A stretch of DNA of 64,000 bases from Paraburkholderia phytofirmans OLGA172 (GCF_001634365.1 NZ_CP014579.1:2170001-2234000); one strand, 5' to 3'; counted from the first letter of the stretch, positions 1 to 9,745 are shown. The notes: generated from the letters alone by a model not told the origin. Program-made: numbers and translations.

Positions 1-2
1 CG

Positions 3-2078
3 TTGCTCGACGCGTGGATCAAGATCTCGCCCAACGGCAAGGTGACGGTCTTCACCGGCAAGGTAGAGCTCGGCACGGGCGTACGCACGGCCTTACTGCA
101 AGTGGCCGCTGAAGAATTGAACATGGCGCCGTCGCTCATCACGTTCCTCACCGCCGACACGGGCCTCTCGCCGGACGAGGGCTTGACGGCAGGCAGCCAT
201 ACGATCGCCGACAGTGGCACCGCGCTGCTCAATGCCGCAGCCCAGGTGCGCGGCATTCTGGTCGATGCGGCCGCGCAACGCCTCGGTGTCGATAGCGCAA
301 CGCTCGTCGTCAAAGACGCCGTCATCGTCGCGCCAGACGGACGCCGCGTGACCTATGGCGAGGCCGTGCAAAGCGTCGACCTGCATCGGATGGCTTCACC
401 CACTTCGCCGCTAAAAGATCCGCACACTTTCAAGGTGATCGGCACTTCGCTGCCGCGTCTGGACATTCCAGGCAAGCTTACTGGCGGTGCGAGCTACGTG
501 CAGGACATGCACCTGCCGAACATGGTTCACGCGCGCGTGGTGCTGCCGCCGGCCTATCAAGCGAACCTGTTGGACACCAATGAAGCCGAGGTCGCGAAAA
601 TGCCCGGTGTAGTCAAGGTCGTCAGAAACGGCAATATGTTGGCCGTGGTGGCAAAAGGCGAATGGCAGGCGGTCCTCGCGCAACGGACTCTCTCGGCCGG
701 CAGCAAATGGAGCGCCGGTCGCCCACTGCCCGATCCCAATACCGTCCACAGTGAACTCAAGAAAATTGCCACTCAACAGATCGAGATCGCTAACGCGCAT
801 TCCCCCGCGGCGCAGCCGGTCAAGGCTCTGAGCGCCACCTATATCAAACGCTATCTGATGCATGGTTCGATCGGCCCGTCATGTTCGGTCGCGGCGTTCG
901 AGAACGACACACTGACGGTATGGACCCACTCCCAAGGCGTATATCCACTGCGCGACGGGTTGGCGGAGATGCTTTCGATACCGAAGGAAAAGATCCGCTG
1001 CATCCATACCGAAGGCTCTGGCTGTTACGGGCACAATGGCGCCGACGATGCAGCCGCGCACGCAGCACTGATCGCGGTGGCGTTGCCCGGACAGCCGGTT
1101 CGCGTGCAATGGATGCGTGATCAGGAGCATACGTGGGACCATTTCACGCCCGCGATGGTCACCGAGGTCAGCGCGTCACTTGACGCGCAAAACAATATCG
1201 TCAACTGGGATTACGCACTGTGGAGCAGCTCCCATAACGAGCGGATCGTCAACGCGGGACGGCTTGTGCCGGCCACCTTGCTGGCCAAACCATTCGTATC
1301 CGCTCCCTCCACGCCGATGGTGCAGCCCGAAGGCGGTGGGGACCGCAATGCGATCCCGCTATACACGCTGCCGAACGTGCACGTGATGAACAACTTCTCG
1401 CCGACAATGCCTCTGTCCACATCGGCCATGCGTTCGCTGGGGGCGCACACCAATGTGTTTGCAATCGAGAGCTTCATGGATGAGCTGGCATTTGCCGCTC
1501 ATATGGATCCTATCGAGTTTCGCCTGAAACATCTTCAGGATTCGCGTGCGCAGGATGTGGTCCGGCTCGCGGCGAAGGAATTCGACTGGCCGAGGCCGCC
1601 GCGTCAGTCTGGGCGTGGCGTGGGATTTGCGTTTGGTAAGTACAAGAATCTGATGGCCTACGTCGCGATTGCGCTCGAGCTTTCCGTCGAGCGGGAAACC
1701 GGCATGGTGCGCGTCGAGCATGCCGTCGCCGCTGTCGATTGTGGTCAGATCGTCAATCCGGATGGTGTCCGCAACCAGATTGAAGGCGGCATCATCCAGT
1801 CTTCAAGCTGGACACTATACGAAGAACTGCAATTCGACACGAAACAGATCCGAAGCTTTGACTGGAGCAGCTATCCGATCCTGCGCTTCTCCGCAGTACC
1901 CGCCAGCGTGAAGGTACATTTGATTGACCGACCCGGCATGCCGTTTCTCGGCAGTGCCGAAGCCTCGATGGGGCCAACCGCAGGTGCGCTCGCCAATGCG
2001 TTGTTTGATGCAACTGGCAAGCGTCTGCGTCAGATGCCGTTAGGTGGCGACAGCTTGCGCAGGCAGATCGAGGTTTGA
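3..2078 (+). CDS. Molybdopterin-binding subunit of a xanthine dehydrogenase/isoquinoline 1-oxidoreductase family enzyme, 5' end outside window
   Basis: The open frame enters from the left edge and ends at a TGA at 2076-2078, so the start is not in the window. The 691 visible residues match the large Mo-cofactor subunit of the aldehyde oxidase/xanthine dehydrogenase family. Features seen are an early VELGTG segment typical of the first MoCo-binding domain, GSGCYGHNGADDAA near residue 340, and near the C-terminus LGSAEASMGPTAGALANA, which carries the conserved Glu that acts as base in the family. The sequence is closest in style to the beta subunit of isoquinoline 1-oxidoreductase (IorB), which works with a small 2Fe-2S subunit. 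That partner would lie to the left and is not visible. The substrate is unknown; hydroxylation of an aldehyde or N-heterocycle is inferred from the family. Confidence 0.88.
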   Translation: MLDAWIKISPNGKVTVFTGKVELGTGVRTALLQVAAEELNMAPSLITFLTADTGLSPDEGLTAGSHTIADSGTALLNAAAQVRGILVDAAAQRLGVDSATLVVKDAVIVAPDGRRVTYGEAVQSVDLHRMASPTSPLKDPHTFKVIGTSLPRLDIPGKLTGGASYVQDMHLPNMVHARVVLPPAYQANLLDTNEAEVAKMPGVVKVVRNGNMLAVVAKGEWQAVLAQRTLSAGSKWSAGRPLPDPNTVHSELKKIATQQIEIANAHSPAAQPVKALSATYIKRYLMHGSIGPSCSVAAFENDTLTVWTHSQGVYPLRDGLAEMLSIPKEKIRCIHTEGSGCYGHNGADDAAAHAALIAVALPGQPVRVQWMRDQEHTWDHFTPAMVTEVSASLDAQNNIVNWDYALWSSSHNERIVNAGRLVPATLLAKPFVSAPSTPMVQPEGGGDRNAIPLYTLPNVHVMNNFSPTMPLSTSAMRSLGAHTNVFAIESFMDELAFAAHMDPIEFRLKHLQDSRAQDVVRLAAKEFDWPRPPRQSGRGVGFAFGKYKNLMAYVAIALELSVERETGMVRVEHAVAAVDCGQIVNPDGVRNQIEGGIIQSSSWTLYEELQFDTKQIRSFDWSSYPILRFSAVPASVKVHLIDRPGMPFLGSAEASMGPTAGALANALFDATGKRLRQMPLGGDSLRRQIEV

Positions 2079-2186
2079 TCGATATCAGTGACCAGATGGC
2101 CGCAGGGTTAGCCATCTTTGAATGATCAATATCCGATCGGAGCCGGGTGCGATTCCCCACAAGACGATCGACATGCGCCAGCAATA

Positions 2187-2438
2187 TCAGCCGCCCTCGT
2201 TCGTCGCGCCCGGGACCACCGGTTTTTTTGCTTCAGCGCTCTTCATGGGCTCGGCAATCTGGGCCGTCGACGTCTGCGCGAAGAGCTGGGCCTTGACGAC
2301 CGGAATGGCGTGCTCGCCCAACACCATGCCGAGCAGCCCGGCCAGCGCGATCAGCGGCGGCGCTGGCGACTGCACCTTGAGTAACCAGTAGAGGACTCCG
2401 ACCGCGAAGCCAACTCCCATGGAAATGATGTAGCCCAT
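2187..2438 (-). CDS. XapX domain membrane protein
   Basis: This 83-residue protein begins MGYIISMGVGFAVG and has two hydrophobic stretches (about residues 3-22 and 28-44) separated by KVQSPAPP, the pattern of the small XapX domain found in many proteobacteria. The C-terminal half is polar and ends KKPVVPGATNEGG. The frame stays open for 144 codons upstream, but the ATG at 2436-2438 is preceded by AAAAGGACAATCAG, a good ribosome binding site, and the upstream part overlaps the HD-domain gene in another frame. The family has no firm function. It lies downstream of the HD-domain gene on the same strand. Confidence 0.72.
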   Translation of the reverse strand: MGYIISMGVGFAVGVLYWLLKVQSPAPPLIALAGLLGMVLGEHAIPVVKAQLFAQTSTAQIAEPMKSAEAKKPVVPGATNEGG

Positions 2439-2542
2439 TCTGATTGTCCTTTTAATCACTACCACTTCATCGCGCACGCGGTTCGCGTCCGCTGTTGGTA
2501 CCCGCCGCGAAGGCAGGCGCCTGTACTTCGCGGCGCACCGCG

Positions 2543-3184
2543 TCAAGTCGGCCAGTTCGACCCCAGCACCAGTCCGCAGAAATTCAACCGGCGATAGTTC
2601 GGGTCCCATCGATCCAGTACATCGGCGTTCACCGTGCCGAACGTCGTCTTCGGACGATGCTCCATGCCACGTGCATAGGCTTCGATGATCTTCATCTTGA
2701 ACCCGCATTCGCGCGGATAGGCTTGCAGTATTTCGTCGCGCTGTTGTGCAGTGAATTCGTCGTAGCCGGCGCCGCGTACATCCATTTGCACCCCGGCGCT
2801 GACCAGCGCGACGAGCGGCGACATATGCTCGGGAATGCCCGGCGTCGTATGCAACGCGATCGCCTCCCATACCTCGGCGATCACGTTCTCGGCGGCTCCG
2901 TGCTGCCGCAGGAACTCACGTGCCGCATTCGCACCGTCTACCTCAAACCGGTATGCAGAACGTTGGTGTTGCACATTCAAACCGGCGTTGTGAAACATCG
3001 CGCCGACGTAGAGCAACTCCTCGTCGAATGTCAGATTCCCACGATAGCCGGTCAACGCGCCGAACAGAAACACCCTTAGCGCATGATGGAACATCAACAC
3101 AGACGTCGTGCCGCGAATCTGATTGGTTGCTGCCCGGGTCATCGCACTGTCGGGAATCTCGACTCCGGCAATGGTTGTCGTCAT
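2543..3184 (-). CDS. HD-domain protein, cyanamide hydratase-like
   Basis: The 213-residue protein has the HD-fold metal-site pattern: an early His in LMFHHALRVFLFG, the HN dyad in VGAMFHNAGL, then EAIALHTT and the later helices. The LMFHHALR and FHNAGL spacing resembles the HD proteins annotated as cyanamide hydratase-like or as phosphohydrolases. The ATG at 3184 has GGAGGGGTGAC directly in front, which sets the start, although the frame stays open for 22 more codons. The second residue of the dyad reads Asn (HN) where canonical HD proteins have Asp, as in several divergent members. The substrate cannot be told from sequence. The XapX gene follows 104 bp downstream on the same strand. Confidence 0.7.
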   Translation of the reverse strand: MTTTIAGVEIPDSAMTRAATNQIRGTTSVLMFHHALRVFLFGALTGYRGNLTFDEELLYVGAMFHNAGLNVQHQRSAYRFEVDGANAAREFLRQHGAAENVIAEVWEAIALHTTPGIPEHMSPLVALVSAGVQMDVRGAGYDEFTAQQRDEILQAYPRECGFKMKIIEAYARGMEHRPKTTFGTVNADVLDRWDPNYRRLNFCGLVLGSNWPT

Positions 3185-3363
3185 GTCACCCCTCCGTGTC
3201 AGACGTCCCCTGCGGCAAGCATCGATCTGCAAGCCGGAAGCGCATCGCAAGCGGGTGACGTCCAGGACCCGTTGTGCGTGATGCAGACCGCATGCGGCGC
3301 GCCGACTGTCCCATGCAACGTAGTGAACTCATCGATAAAGACTGCGGCGAATATTTAAAACTC

Positions 3364-4863
3364 TTAATAAACGGGGCATTTGCGCTGATCCGCTCGAATG
3401 GTGAGTTCGTGGAGCCGCCGCACGCCGTCGCGCATCCATTGCAGCAACCCGCCAGACGTCTGATCCATATTGACTGGCGATGCAAGCAGCATCTCGTGGG
3501 TGGCATGGTGTTCGGAAAGCAGACGGCACATTTCCTTTACGACCTCGGGGCGTCGCGCAAGGATGGGCGTCAACGCGGTCTTGTCCAGCCGGAATACGGT
3601 GGCGCGGGTCAGCGCACGCACGATCACATCCGTCCTGACGCCGGCCAGGATGCCTGACTGGCCGATCGAATCACCTGGCGCGAGCCTTCGCAGTTCGATC
3701 TCGCCCTCATCCTTTGGCGCGCTCACTCTCGCCACGCCTTGCGCCAGAATATGCAACTCGTGGCCGTTCTCATCTGCTGCGGCGTAAATGGTCTCAGCGG
3801 TATCGAACTCATGCTTCGTCAGCTTCGCTTCTAGTTCCGATATTTCGCCGTCCTCGAGCGTCCGGAAAATCATCACATTGCGCAGCAGGCGGTGTTTCTC
3901 ATCCACGCTTTCGATAGCAGGTTCCGCCACGGACAGAGGTCGCAAGACGACACCGCGCGACAGCAGATGGCGGTGCGCGAGATCGAAGAGATCGTTGCGT
4001 ACATCGATTTTTTTGCTCAACTCATCGACATAGCAGACGATCTCGTACTCGATCGCATCGTTCGTCGCGCGACGTACGCTCACGAGCGGCTTGGGCTCGC
4101 TTAAGACATCATCTGAACTGGCGGCAGCGTTGGCGAGCGCCTCCAGCACGAGCGCCGGCCTGATCGACGGCTTGACGGGCAGGACGACACTGATGCCGTG
4201 AGTATGCGACGGCTGATTCGCATTGACGATATTGGTCCGCGCCGCCACGCTGTTGGGAATCACGACGATGTTGCCCTGGCCGTTAACCAGGCTCGTCGAG
4301 CGCCAGTTGCTCTCGACGACCTTCCCTTCGACCTCGCCGATCGTGACCCAATCGCCTAGGCGAAACGGCTGAGTCGCGTTAAGCACGACACCGGAAAACA
4401 CGTCGTTAAGGGTGCTTTGGATCGCAAGGCCGAGCACGATCGCGAGCGCTCCGGAGGTGGCGAGCAGGCCACGGACCGGAAGTTGCAACACAAACGCTAC
4501 GGCACCAACGGCTGCTGCCAGAAACACCAGCGCACCGAACACATCCTGAAACAGACGCTCTTTGTGCCACGCTTCGGGCAACACGAGACGATCGAGCAAG
4601 ATGGTTGCAAGACGGGTACCCTGGAGCCACCACACCAACTCCAACACTTGCGCGAGCAGATGGCGCAAGGGCTCGTCCGCCCTAGGCGCGGCGCGAAGCG
4701 GATTCATCCCCGAGCTGAACAGCACGTAACTCGAAAGCCCGAACATGAGCCCACGAAAAGCGAGCCGCATCTGATCGCTTTTCCGGTCCATGAAGCGCCA
4801 GGCAACGAAATCGAGGATCAGTATGCCCGTGCCAAACAGTACACCGTCGGTCAAGGTCGGCAT
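3364..4863 (-). CDS. MscS-family mechanosensitive channel with C-terminal cyclic-nucleotide-binding-like domain
   Basis: The 499-residue protein has N-terminal membrane helices (roughly residues 5-25, 35-55, 108-126), then the MscS pore helix and beta domain (about 130-215) with GLAIQSTLNDVFSGV, FRLGDWVTIG and NIVVIPNSV, all hallmarks of the family. A soluble MscS C-terminal domain follows, then a domain at about 330-450 resembling a CAP/cNMP-binding fold (LRNVMIFRTLEDGE, LAPGDSIGQSGILAG). The phosphate-binding cassette is altered from the usual GE..-RAAT form, so cyclic nucleotide binding is uncertain. The fusion implies pressure-relief gating modulated by a ligand, an inference from domain order. 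The ATG follows GAGGACCACC. Confidence 0.87.
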   Translation of the reverse strand: MPTLTDGVLFGTGILILDFVAWRFMDRKSDQMRLAFRGLMFGLSSYVLFSSGMNPLRAAPRADEPLRHLLAQVLELVWWLQGTRLATILLDRLVLPEAWHKERLFQDVFGALVFLAAAVGAVAFVLQLPVRGLLATSGALAIVLGLAIQSTLNDVFSGVVLNATQPFRLGDWVTIGEVEGKVVESNWRSTSLVNGQGNIVVIPNSVAARTNIVNANQPSHTHGISVVLPVKPSIRPALVLEALANAAASSDDVLSEPKPLVSVRRATNDAIEYEIVCYVDELSKKIDVRNDLFDLAHRHLLSRGVVLRPLSVAEPAIESVDEKHRLLRNVMIFRTLEDGEISELEAKLTKHEFDTAETIYAAADENGHELHILAQGVARVSAPKDEGEIELRRLAPGDSIGQSGILAGVRTDVIVRALTRATVFRLDKTALTPILARRPEVVKEMCRLLSEHHATHEMLLASPVNMDQTSGGLLQWMRDGVRRLHELTIRADQRKCPVY

Positions 4864-4902
4864 GGTGGTCCTCGCTCGCTTCGTGGAACGAACCCGTGGA
4901 TA

Positions 4903-6771
4903 TCAGAACGCGAAACAGCTACAACCCAGTGCGCCCCAAAAGCCATTCGAATCGCTGACAGGCACGTTTTTACGCCACGCCCAACCATGTGCATGCGCAT
5001 GTACGCCGCACAGATTCACACAGCCATCCACGCACGCCACCGCGGTCGGCTTGTAACGGCTATAGCCACCGAATTCCGCGACCGGTGACCACGTGGGGCT
5101 GACCGGCAGGTCGGGCGGGGCGAGCGGGGCGAATTCATCATCGGCATACACAACCTTCCCACCCACCACCGTCATCGCCGAGGTCAGGAACTTGATGCGG
5201 CTCTCCTCGACTGTAAAGTAGTCTTCGCTGAGTACCGCGAAATCCGCGAACTGGCCGGGCACCAGCGCGCCTTTGCGCTCTTCCTCGTTCGAGAACCATG
5301 CGCTGCCTACCGTGTAGCGGCGCAGCGCTTCCATCCGGTCCAGACGGTTCTCGCTGGAATACATTGCCGTGCCACCGATCGTTTTTCCCGACACCATCCA
5401 GTAGAGTGAAACGAATGGATTGAAACTCGCGACGCGCGTAGCGTCCGTTCCCGCGCCGACGGGCAGTCCGGCATCGAGCATGTGGCGAATAGGCGGCGTG
5501 CGCTTCACGGCCTCTTCACCATATCGCTGGATGAAGTATTCGCCCTGATATGCCATCCGGTGCTGAATCGCAATCCCACCGCCGAGCGCGCGCACACGGT
5601 CGATATTCTGTTGCGTGATGGTTTCGCAGTGATCGAAGAACCAGCGCAGCCCGTTGAACGGAATCTCGGAGTTCACGCGTTCGAATACATTCAGGAAGCG
5701 CTCGATCGACTCGTTGTACGTCGCGTGAAGACGGAATGGCCAGCGGTTCGCCACCAGCAGCTTCACGACGGCTTCCAGCTCGTTTTCGAGCGTGTCCGGC
5801 AGATCCGGCCGCGGTTCGAGAAAGTCTTCGAAGTCGGCGGCCGAAAACACCAGCATTTCGCCGGCACCATTGACGCGCAGGAAATCGTCGCCCTCGCCGG
5901 GCTTCGTCATCTTCACCCACTTCGCGAAATCTTCGATCTCCTTTTTGGCGTTTTGCGTGAACAGGTTGTACGCAATCCGCACGGTCAGTTCGTTTTGCTT
6001 CGCCATGTCCATAATGACGGCGTAGTCGTCCGGATAGGCCTGATAGCCGCCGCCCGCGTCGATCGCGCTCGTCACGCCGAGGCGGTTGAGCTCGCGCATA
6101 AAGTGCCGGGTGGAATTTCGCTGATCATCTGGCGCGAGCTTCGGGCCTTTCGACAGCGTGGCGTACAGCAGCCCGGCGTTCGGCCGCGCGATAAGCATGC
6201 CTGTTGGATTGCCGCGCTTGTCGCGCTGGATCTCGCCGCCTGGAGGATTGGGCGTGTCCTTCGTGTAGCCGACGGCCCGCAGCGCTGCCGCATTCAACAG
6301 CGCGCTGTCATACAGGTGGAGGATGAAAACGGGCGTGTCCGGCGCAATCGCGTTGATTTCCTCGAGCGTCGGAGCGCGCCGCTCTGCGAACTGGAATTCG
6401 TTCCAGCCGCCCACCACGCGCACCCACTGGGGCGCCGGCGTGCGGGCCACCTGCTTGCGCAGCATGTCGAGCGCGTCCGTGAGCGACGGCACGCCGTCCC
6501 AGCGCAACTCCATGTTGAAGTTCAACCCGCCGCGAATGATGTGCAGGTGGGAATCGTTCAGACCGGGAATGACGGTGCGACCTTTAAGGTCGACCTGCCG
6601 CGTGTTGTCGTTCACGTGCCGCATCGCGGCGTCACGAGATCCCGAAGCGATAATGCGGCCGTTCGCGACGGCGAGCGCATCGGCAAAAGAGCGCTTGTCG
6701 TCCTGGGTGGCAATCTTGCCGTTGAAGAAGACAACGTCAGCCGGCGTCGGCGCGGAAGTATGGGAAGTCAT
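4903..6771 (-). CDS. Metal-dependent amidohydrolase, YtcJ-like (amidohydrolase 3)
   Basis: About 622 residues. The N-terminal beta-sandwich start is PADVVFFNGKIATQDD, and VIPGLNDSHLHI supplies the HxH metal motif. Later FDHCETI, AIQHRMAYQG and LPVGAGTDATR give the other metal and catalytic positions expected of YtcJ-type enzymes. The frame is open 11 codons upstream, but the ATG at 6771 is preceded by GAGGATCGCC, so that start is chosen. The C-terminal tail is Cys- and His-rich (ACVDGCVNLCGVHAHAHG). The substrate is not deducible. The next gene upstream on this strand encodes an isochorismatase-like hydrolase, so both may act in one catabolic unit, but there are 256 bp between them. Confidence 0.85.
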   Translation of the reverse strand: MTSHTSAPTPADVVFFNGKIATQDDKRSFADALAVANGRIIASGSRDAAMRHVNDNTRQVDLKGRTVIPGLNDSHLHIIRGGLNFNMELRWDGVPSLTDALDMLRKQVARTPAPQWVRVVGGWNEFQFAERRAPTLEEINAIAPDTPVFILHLYDSALLNAAALRAVGYTKDTPNPPGGEIQRDKRGNPTGMLIARPNAGLLYATLSKGPKLAPDDQRNSTRHFMRELNRLGVTSAIDAGGGYQAYPDDYAVIMDMAKQNELTVRIAYNLFTQNAKKEIEDFAKWVKMTKPGEGDDFLRVNGAGEMLVFSAADFEDFLEPRPDLPDTLENELEAVVKLLVANRWPFRLHATYNESIERFLNVFERVNSEIPFNGLRWFFDHCETITQQNIDRVRALGGGIAIQHRMAYQGEYFIQRYGEEAVKRTPPIRHMLDAGLPVGAGTDATRVASFNPFVSLYWMVSGKTIGGTAMYSSENRLDRMEALRRYTVGSAWFSNEEERKGALVPGQFADFAVLSEDYFTVEESRIKFLTSAMTVVGGKVVYADDEFAPLAPPDLPVSPTWSPVAEFGGYSRYKPTAVACVDGCVNLCGVHAHAHGWAWRKNVPVSDSNGFWGALGCSCFAF

Positions 6772-7027
6772 GGCGATCCTCATAGGGAGCGCTCCGCTTT
6801 TCACGCACGGAGCTATTCATGGGGAGCGGGTCGCTCATCGCGATTGCTTCCATGAAGCATTCAAAAACCGGTAGCAGCCGGCATGCGGAATTCACGATAC
6901 CGATGCACTGACCTCGAATCCCGCCACATCGACAGGCACGTTCGTGCCGGTCGATGCTCAATGGATCCGAGGTAGACGCGACCCGCATGTTCGAGCCGCC
7001 CCGCCGGACGAGACGTCATGCAACTGT

Positions 7028-7717
7028 TTACTTCTTTGCAGGCACCGCTGCCAGAACCGCGTGCGGCCCCGCCGTGCGCTGGGGAGCCTTGTGCACCATT
7101 GTGTAGGCGTAGTCGACACCCATCCCATACGCACCCGAATGCTCTCTGGCAATCGCCATGACTGCGTCGTAAGTCTCTCTGCGCGCCCAATCGCGTTGCC
7201 ATTCGAGCAGCACCTGTTGCCAGGTCACCGGAATCACGCCGGCCTGAATCATGCGTTGCATCGAATAATCATGCGCCTCCTTCGACGTGCCGCCCGACGC
7301 GTCGGCGACCATATAGATTTCGTAGTCACCTTCGTCCATGGCGCATAGCGAAAACGTGTTGTTGCAAACCTCTGTCCACAGACCTGCCACCACGACCTTT
7401 TTCCGGCCGTTTGCAGCAAGCGAGTCACGAACCTTCTGGTCGTCCCACGAATTCATGGACGTGCGTTCGAGCACTTTGTGCCCTGGAAACACGTCCAACA
7501 ACTCGGGGTACGTATATCCCGAAAAACTTTCGGATTCCACTGTCGTAATAGTGGTAGGAATGTTAAACACCCGCGCTGCCTTCGCGAGTCCTACTACGTT
7601 GTTTTTAAGTACCTGACGGTCGATGGACTGGACCCCGAAGGCCATTTGCGGCTGGTGGTCGATGAAGATGATCTGCGAGTTTGCAGGTGTCAGGACTTCA
7701 AGTTTCGGATTTGCCAT
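7028..7717 (-). CDS. Isochorismatase-family cysteine hydrolase, YcaC-like
   Basis: The 229-residue protein has the isochorismatase-like fold with the catalytic Asp in IIFIDHQPQM (D20) and the nucleophilic Cys in GLWTEVCNN (C118). The segment DASGGTSKEAHDYSMQRM, with its shortened C-terminal region, is typical of YcaC-type hydrolases. Family members cleave amide or similar bonds; the physiological substrate is usually unknown. A TTAA-N6-TTAA motif lies 121 bp upstream at 7838-7851. The amidohydrolase gene follows on the same strand. Confidence 0.86.
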   Translation of the reverse strand: MANPKLEVLTPANSQIIFIDHQPQMAFGVQSIDRQVLKNNVVGLAKAARVFNIPTTITTVESESFSGYTYPELLDVFPGHKVLERTSMNSWDDQKVRDSLAANGRKKVVVAGLWTEVCNNTFSLCAMDEGDYEIYMVADASGGTSKEAHDYSMQRMIQAGVIPVTWQQVLLEWQRDWARRETYDAVMAIAREHSGAYGMGVDYAYTMVHKAPQRTAGPHAVLAAVPAKK

Positions 7718-7837
7718 GGCTTTGTGCGTCCTAAATATTTAGTGAACATGGGGACACATGTCGCACTTGCACTGAAGTGCGAGAAACGCTGACATCCAGT
7801 CTATCGACGGCTTTTCGCAGAGTCCTTGGCAAAGCCC

Positions 7838-7851
7838 TTAATCGTTCTTAA
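7838..7851. promoter_or_regulatory. TTAA-N6-TTAA motif, copy 1
   Basis: The bases are TTAATCGTTCTTAA. This is one of four sites in the window that fit TTAATYNYTCTTAA. It lies 121 bp upstream of the minus-strand isochorismatase-like gene. The two TTAA half-sites are ten bases apart, one helical turn, as expected of tandem sites for OmpR/PhoB-type winged-helix regulators. Function is inferred only. Confidence 0.4.
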
Positions 7852-8039
7852 AAGAAGCACCCGTTTGGCGCATCGCGACTGAACTGGCCCCAGTCCAACG
7901 CGAACGCCTGCTCAGAACATTTCATATTTTTTGCAGGGCTTTATGTCTGCCGCATTCCTACACTTCAACTTGCCGGATTCATGAGCTTGCGTTGTATTTG
8001 GCGGGAGGCGGCCCTTGCGAAGCGCGAGTGCGCCGTGGC

Positions 8040-8972
8040 TCAGCCTTCCTGCGAAGTGTGAAGCCGCGCTTCGAGAAACTGGACGAGGGCTCGCACTTTG
8101 CTGGAGTGGCGGCGATTAGGCAGATACGCCGCGTAGACAGTTGCATCGCCGCTATGGGGACTCGCATCGAAGTTCTCGAACAGGCGCATCAGGCGTCCCG
8201 CGCGAATCTCGGCAGCAACCAGCCACTCGGGCAGCAATGCGACGCCGCGTCCCGCCAGCACGGCTTCAAGCAGGATGTCGAGACTGTTCGACAACAGGTG
8301 GCCACGCACCTCAACGCGGGCTTCAGTCTGCTCCTCCGCGGCCTCACGGCGGAAGGTCCAGATCTGGCGTGTCCGATAGCCGCCGCCGTACGCCACGCGC
8401 AAGCACTCGTGCGCATCGAGTGCTTGCGGCGTTTGCGGCACGCCGCTGCGTTCGAGGTAGTCGTGGCTGGCAACGATATAACGCGGATTGTCCGCCAGCT
8501 TTCTGACGATCAGGTTGGCGTCGCGGTTGGGCAGCCCGATTCGTATCGCAACGTCGATTCTGTCGAGCGCGAGATCGGCAAAGTGATCGGCGACGACAAC
8601 ATCGAGAAACACGCGTGGATTGTCGGACAGGAACGCCGCGAGGTGCGGAGCGAGCCGTAGCCTGCTGTATGTCGACGGCACCGCGATGCGCAGTGCGCCG
8701 ACCGGCGACGCGCCGCTATCGAACACACTCTCGTCGGCTTCGGCCAGATCGTCGAGCACCTTGCCGACCTGTTCGACGTACGCAATGCCGGCGTCCGTGA
8801 GACTGACCTTTCTCGGTGTTCGGGTCAGAAGCGCGGTACCCAACGAGGATTCCAGCGAATCCATTAGACGCGTGACCGACGAGGTGGCCACGCCCAGACG
8901 CTGGGCAGCTTTCGAAAAGCCGCCGGCGTCAGCGACTTCCAGCAACGTATTCAGGGCGAGGAGCTTGTCCAA
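8040..8972 (-). CDS. LysR-family transcriptional regulator
   Basis: The 310-residue protein opens MDKLLALNTLLEVADAGGFS with the LysR helix-turn-helix (SKAAQRLGVATSSVTRLMDSLE) and a typical effector-binding domain (VGALRIAVPSTYSRLRLAP onward). The start codon is TTG at 8972: the in-frame codons upstream reach a stop without an ATG. The gene is divergent from the DsbA/FrnE-like oxidoreductase and MFS genes, whose coding starts are at 9092 and 9841, the usual arrangement for a LysR regulator controlling its neighbours. Confidence 0.9.
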   Translation of the reverse strand: MDKLLALNTLLEVADAGGFSKAAQRLGVATSSVTRLMDSLESSLGTALLTRTPRKVSLTDAGIAYVEQVGKVLDDLAEADESVFDSGASPVGALRIAVPSTYSRLRLAPHLAAFLSDNPRVFLDVVVADHFADLALDRIDVAIRIGLPNRDANLIVRKLADNPRYIVASHDYLERSGVPQTPQALDAHECLRVAYGGGYRTRQIWTFRREAAEEQTEARVEVRGHLLSNSLDILLEAVLAGRGVALLPEWLVAAEIRAGRLMRLFENFDASPHSGDATVYAAYLPNRRHSSKVRALVQFLEARLHTSQEG

Positions 8973-9091
8973 TGGATGGTCTCAACGATGGCTTGGTTGC
9001 GCCAGACGCAATGCGGGATTGCATTTTAGACCTATTCAGTAAATTTCCCGCAACGAATATGCTGTGTCCGTTACCTAGTGAGGGGCGCAAC

Positions 9092-9745
9092 ATGAAAGCC
9101 ATTCAGGTCGAGGTCAATTACGACTTCATATGCCCGTGGTGCTGGATCGGTCAACGGAATCTCGCGGCAGCGCTCGCTGATTCGGGTGTCGGCGCGGCCG
9201 TCTCAATCCACTACGTGCCGTTCGAGTTGAATCCATCGATGCCGGTCGAAGGCGCGGAGCGGCGCAGCTATCGAACCCGCAAATTCGGCAGCTGGGCCCG
9301 CTCGCAAAGCATGGACGCGCAGGTCGCGGCCGCCGGACTGAGCGCAGGCGCGCAGTTCAACTACGACAAGGTGCTGCGCACGCCGAACACGCGCCTCGCG
9401 CATCGTCTGATGCAGTTCGCCCAAGATCGTCATGAACCGCAGAAGACTGCAGCGCTTTATCAAGCCGTCTACGGCGCGTATTTCTCGGAAGGCCGCGACA
9501 TTGGTTCGCTCGATACGCTGGTCGCTATCGCTGCCGAACACGCTTTCGATGCGGATCAGGTGCGTGCGTATCTTCTGAGCGCGACGGGCAATCAGGAAAT
9601 CAACGCGGCGCGCAACCAGGCAGACAGGCTTGGCATTCAATCGGTTCCTACCATCGTGGTAGAGGGCGAGCTCATTAGCGGTGCGCAGCCACCCGCTGTA
9701 TTTGCCCATGCACTACGTTCGGCTGTCCAACGGAGAGCAGCGTGA
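9092..9745 (+). CDS. DsbA-family thioredoxin-fold oxidoreductase, FrnE-like
   Basis: The 217-residue protein has a thioredoxin-fold active site CPWC (C14 and C17) in VNYDFICPWCWIG, followed by the helical insertion typical of the FrnE/2-hydroxychromene isomerase-like DsbA group, and ends with the cis-proline segment QSVPTIVVEGELISGAQP. The ATG at 9092 follows AGGGGCG. The frame is open for 40 codons upstream, but the family begins at MKAIQVEVNYDF. No signal peptide is seen, so it should be cytoplasmic. It lies upstream of an MFS pump and is divergent from the LysR gene. Confidence 0.86.
   Translation: MKAIQVEVNYDFICPWCWIGQRNLAAALADSGVGAAVSIHYVPFELNPSMPVEGAERRSYRTRKFGSWARSQSMDAQVAAAGLSAGAQFNYDKVLRTPNTRLAHRLMQFAQDRHEPQKTAALYQAVYGAYFSEGRDIGSLDTLVAIAAEHAFDADQVRAYLLSATGNQEINAARNQADRLGIQSVPTIVVEGELISGAQPPAVFAHALRSAVQRRAA

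Noticed and set aside
2439..2870. Upstream extension of the XapX frame
   Set aside because: It overlaps the HD-domain gene in another frame and has no family resemblance; a good ribosome site precedes 2438.
5482..6874. Long plus-strand frames opposite the amidohydrolase gene
   Set aside because: Arg/His-rich antisense shadows of a clear minus-strand gene.
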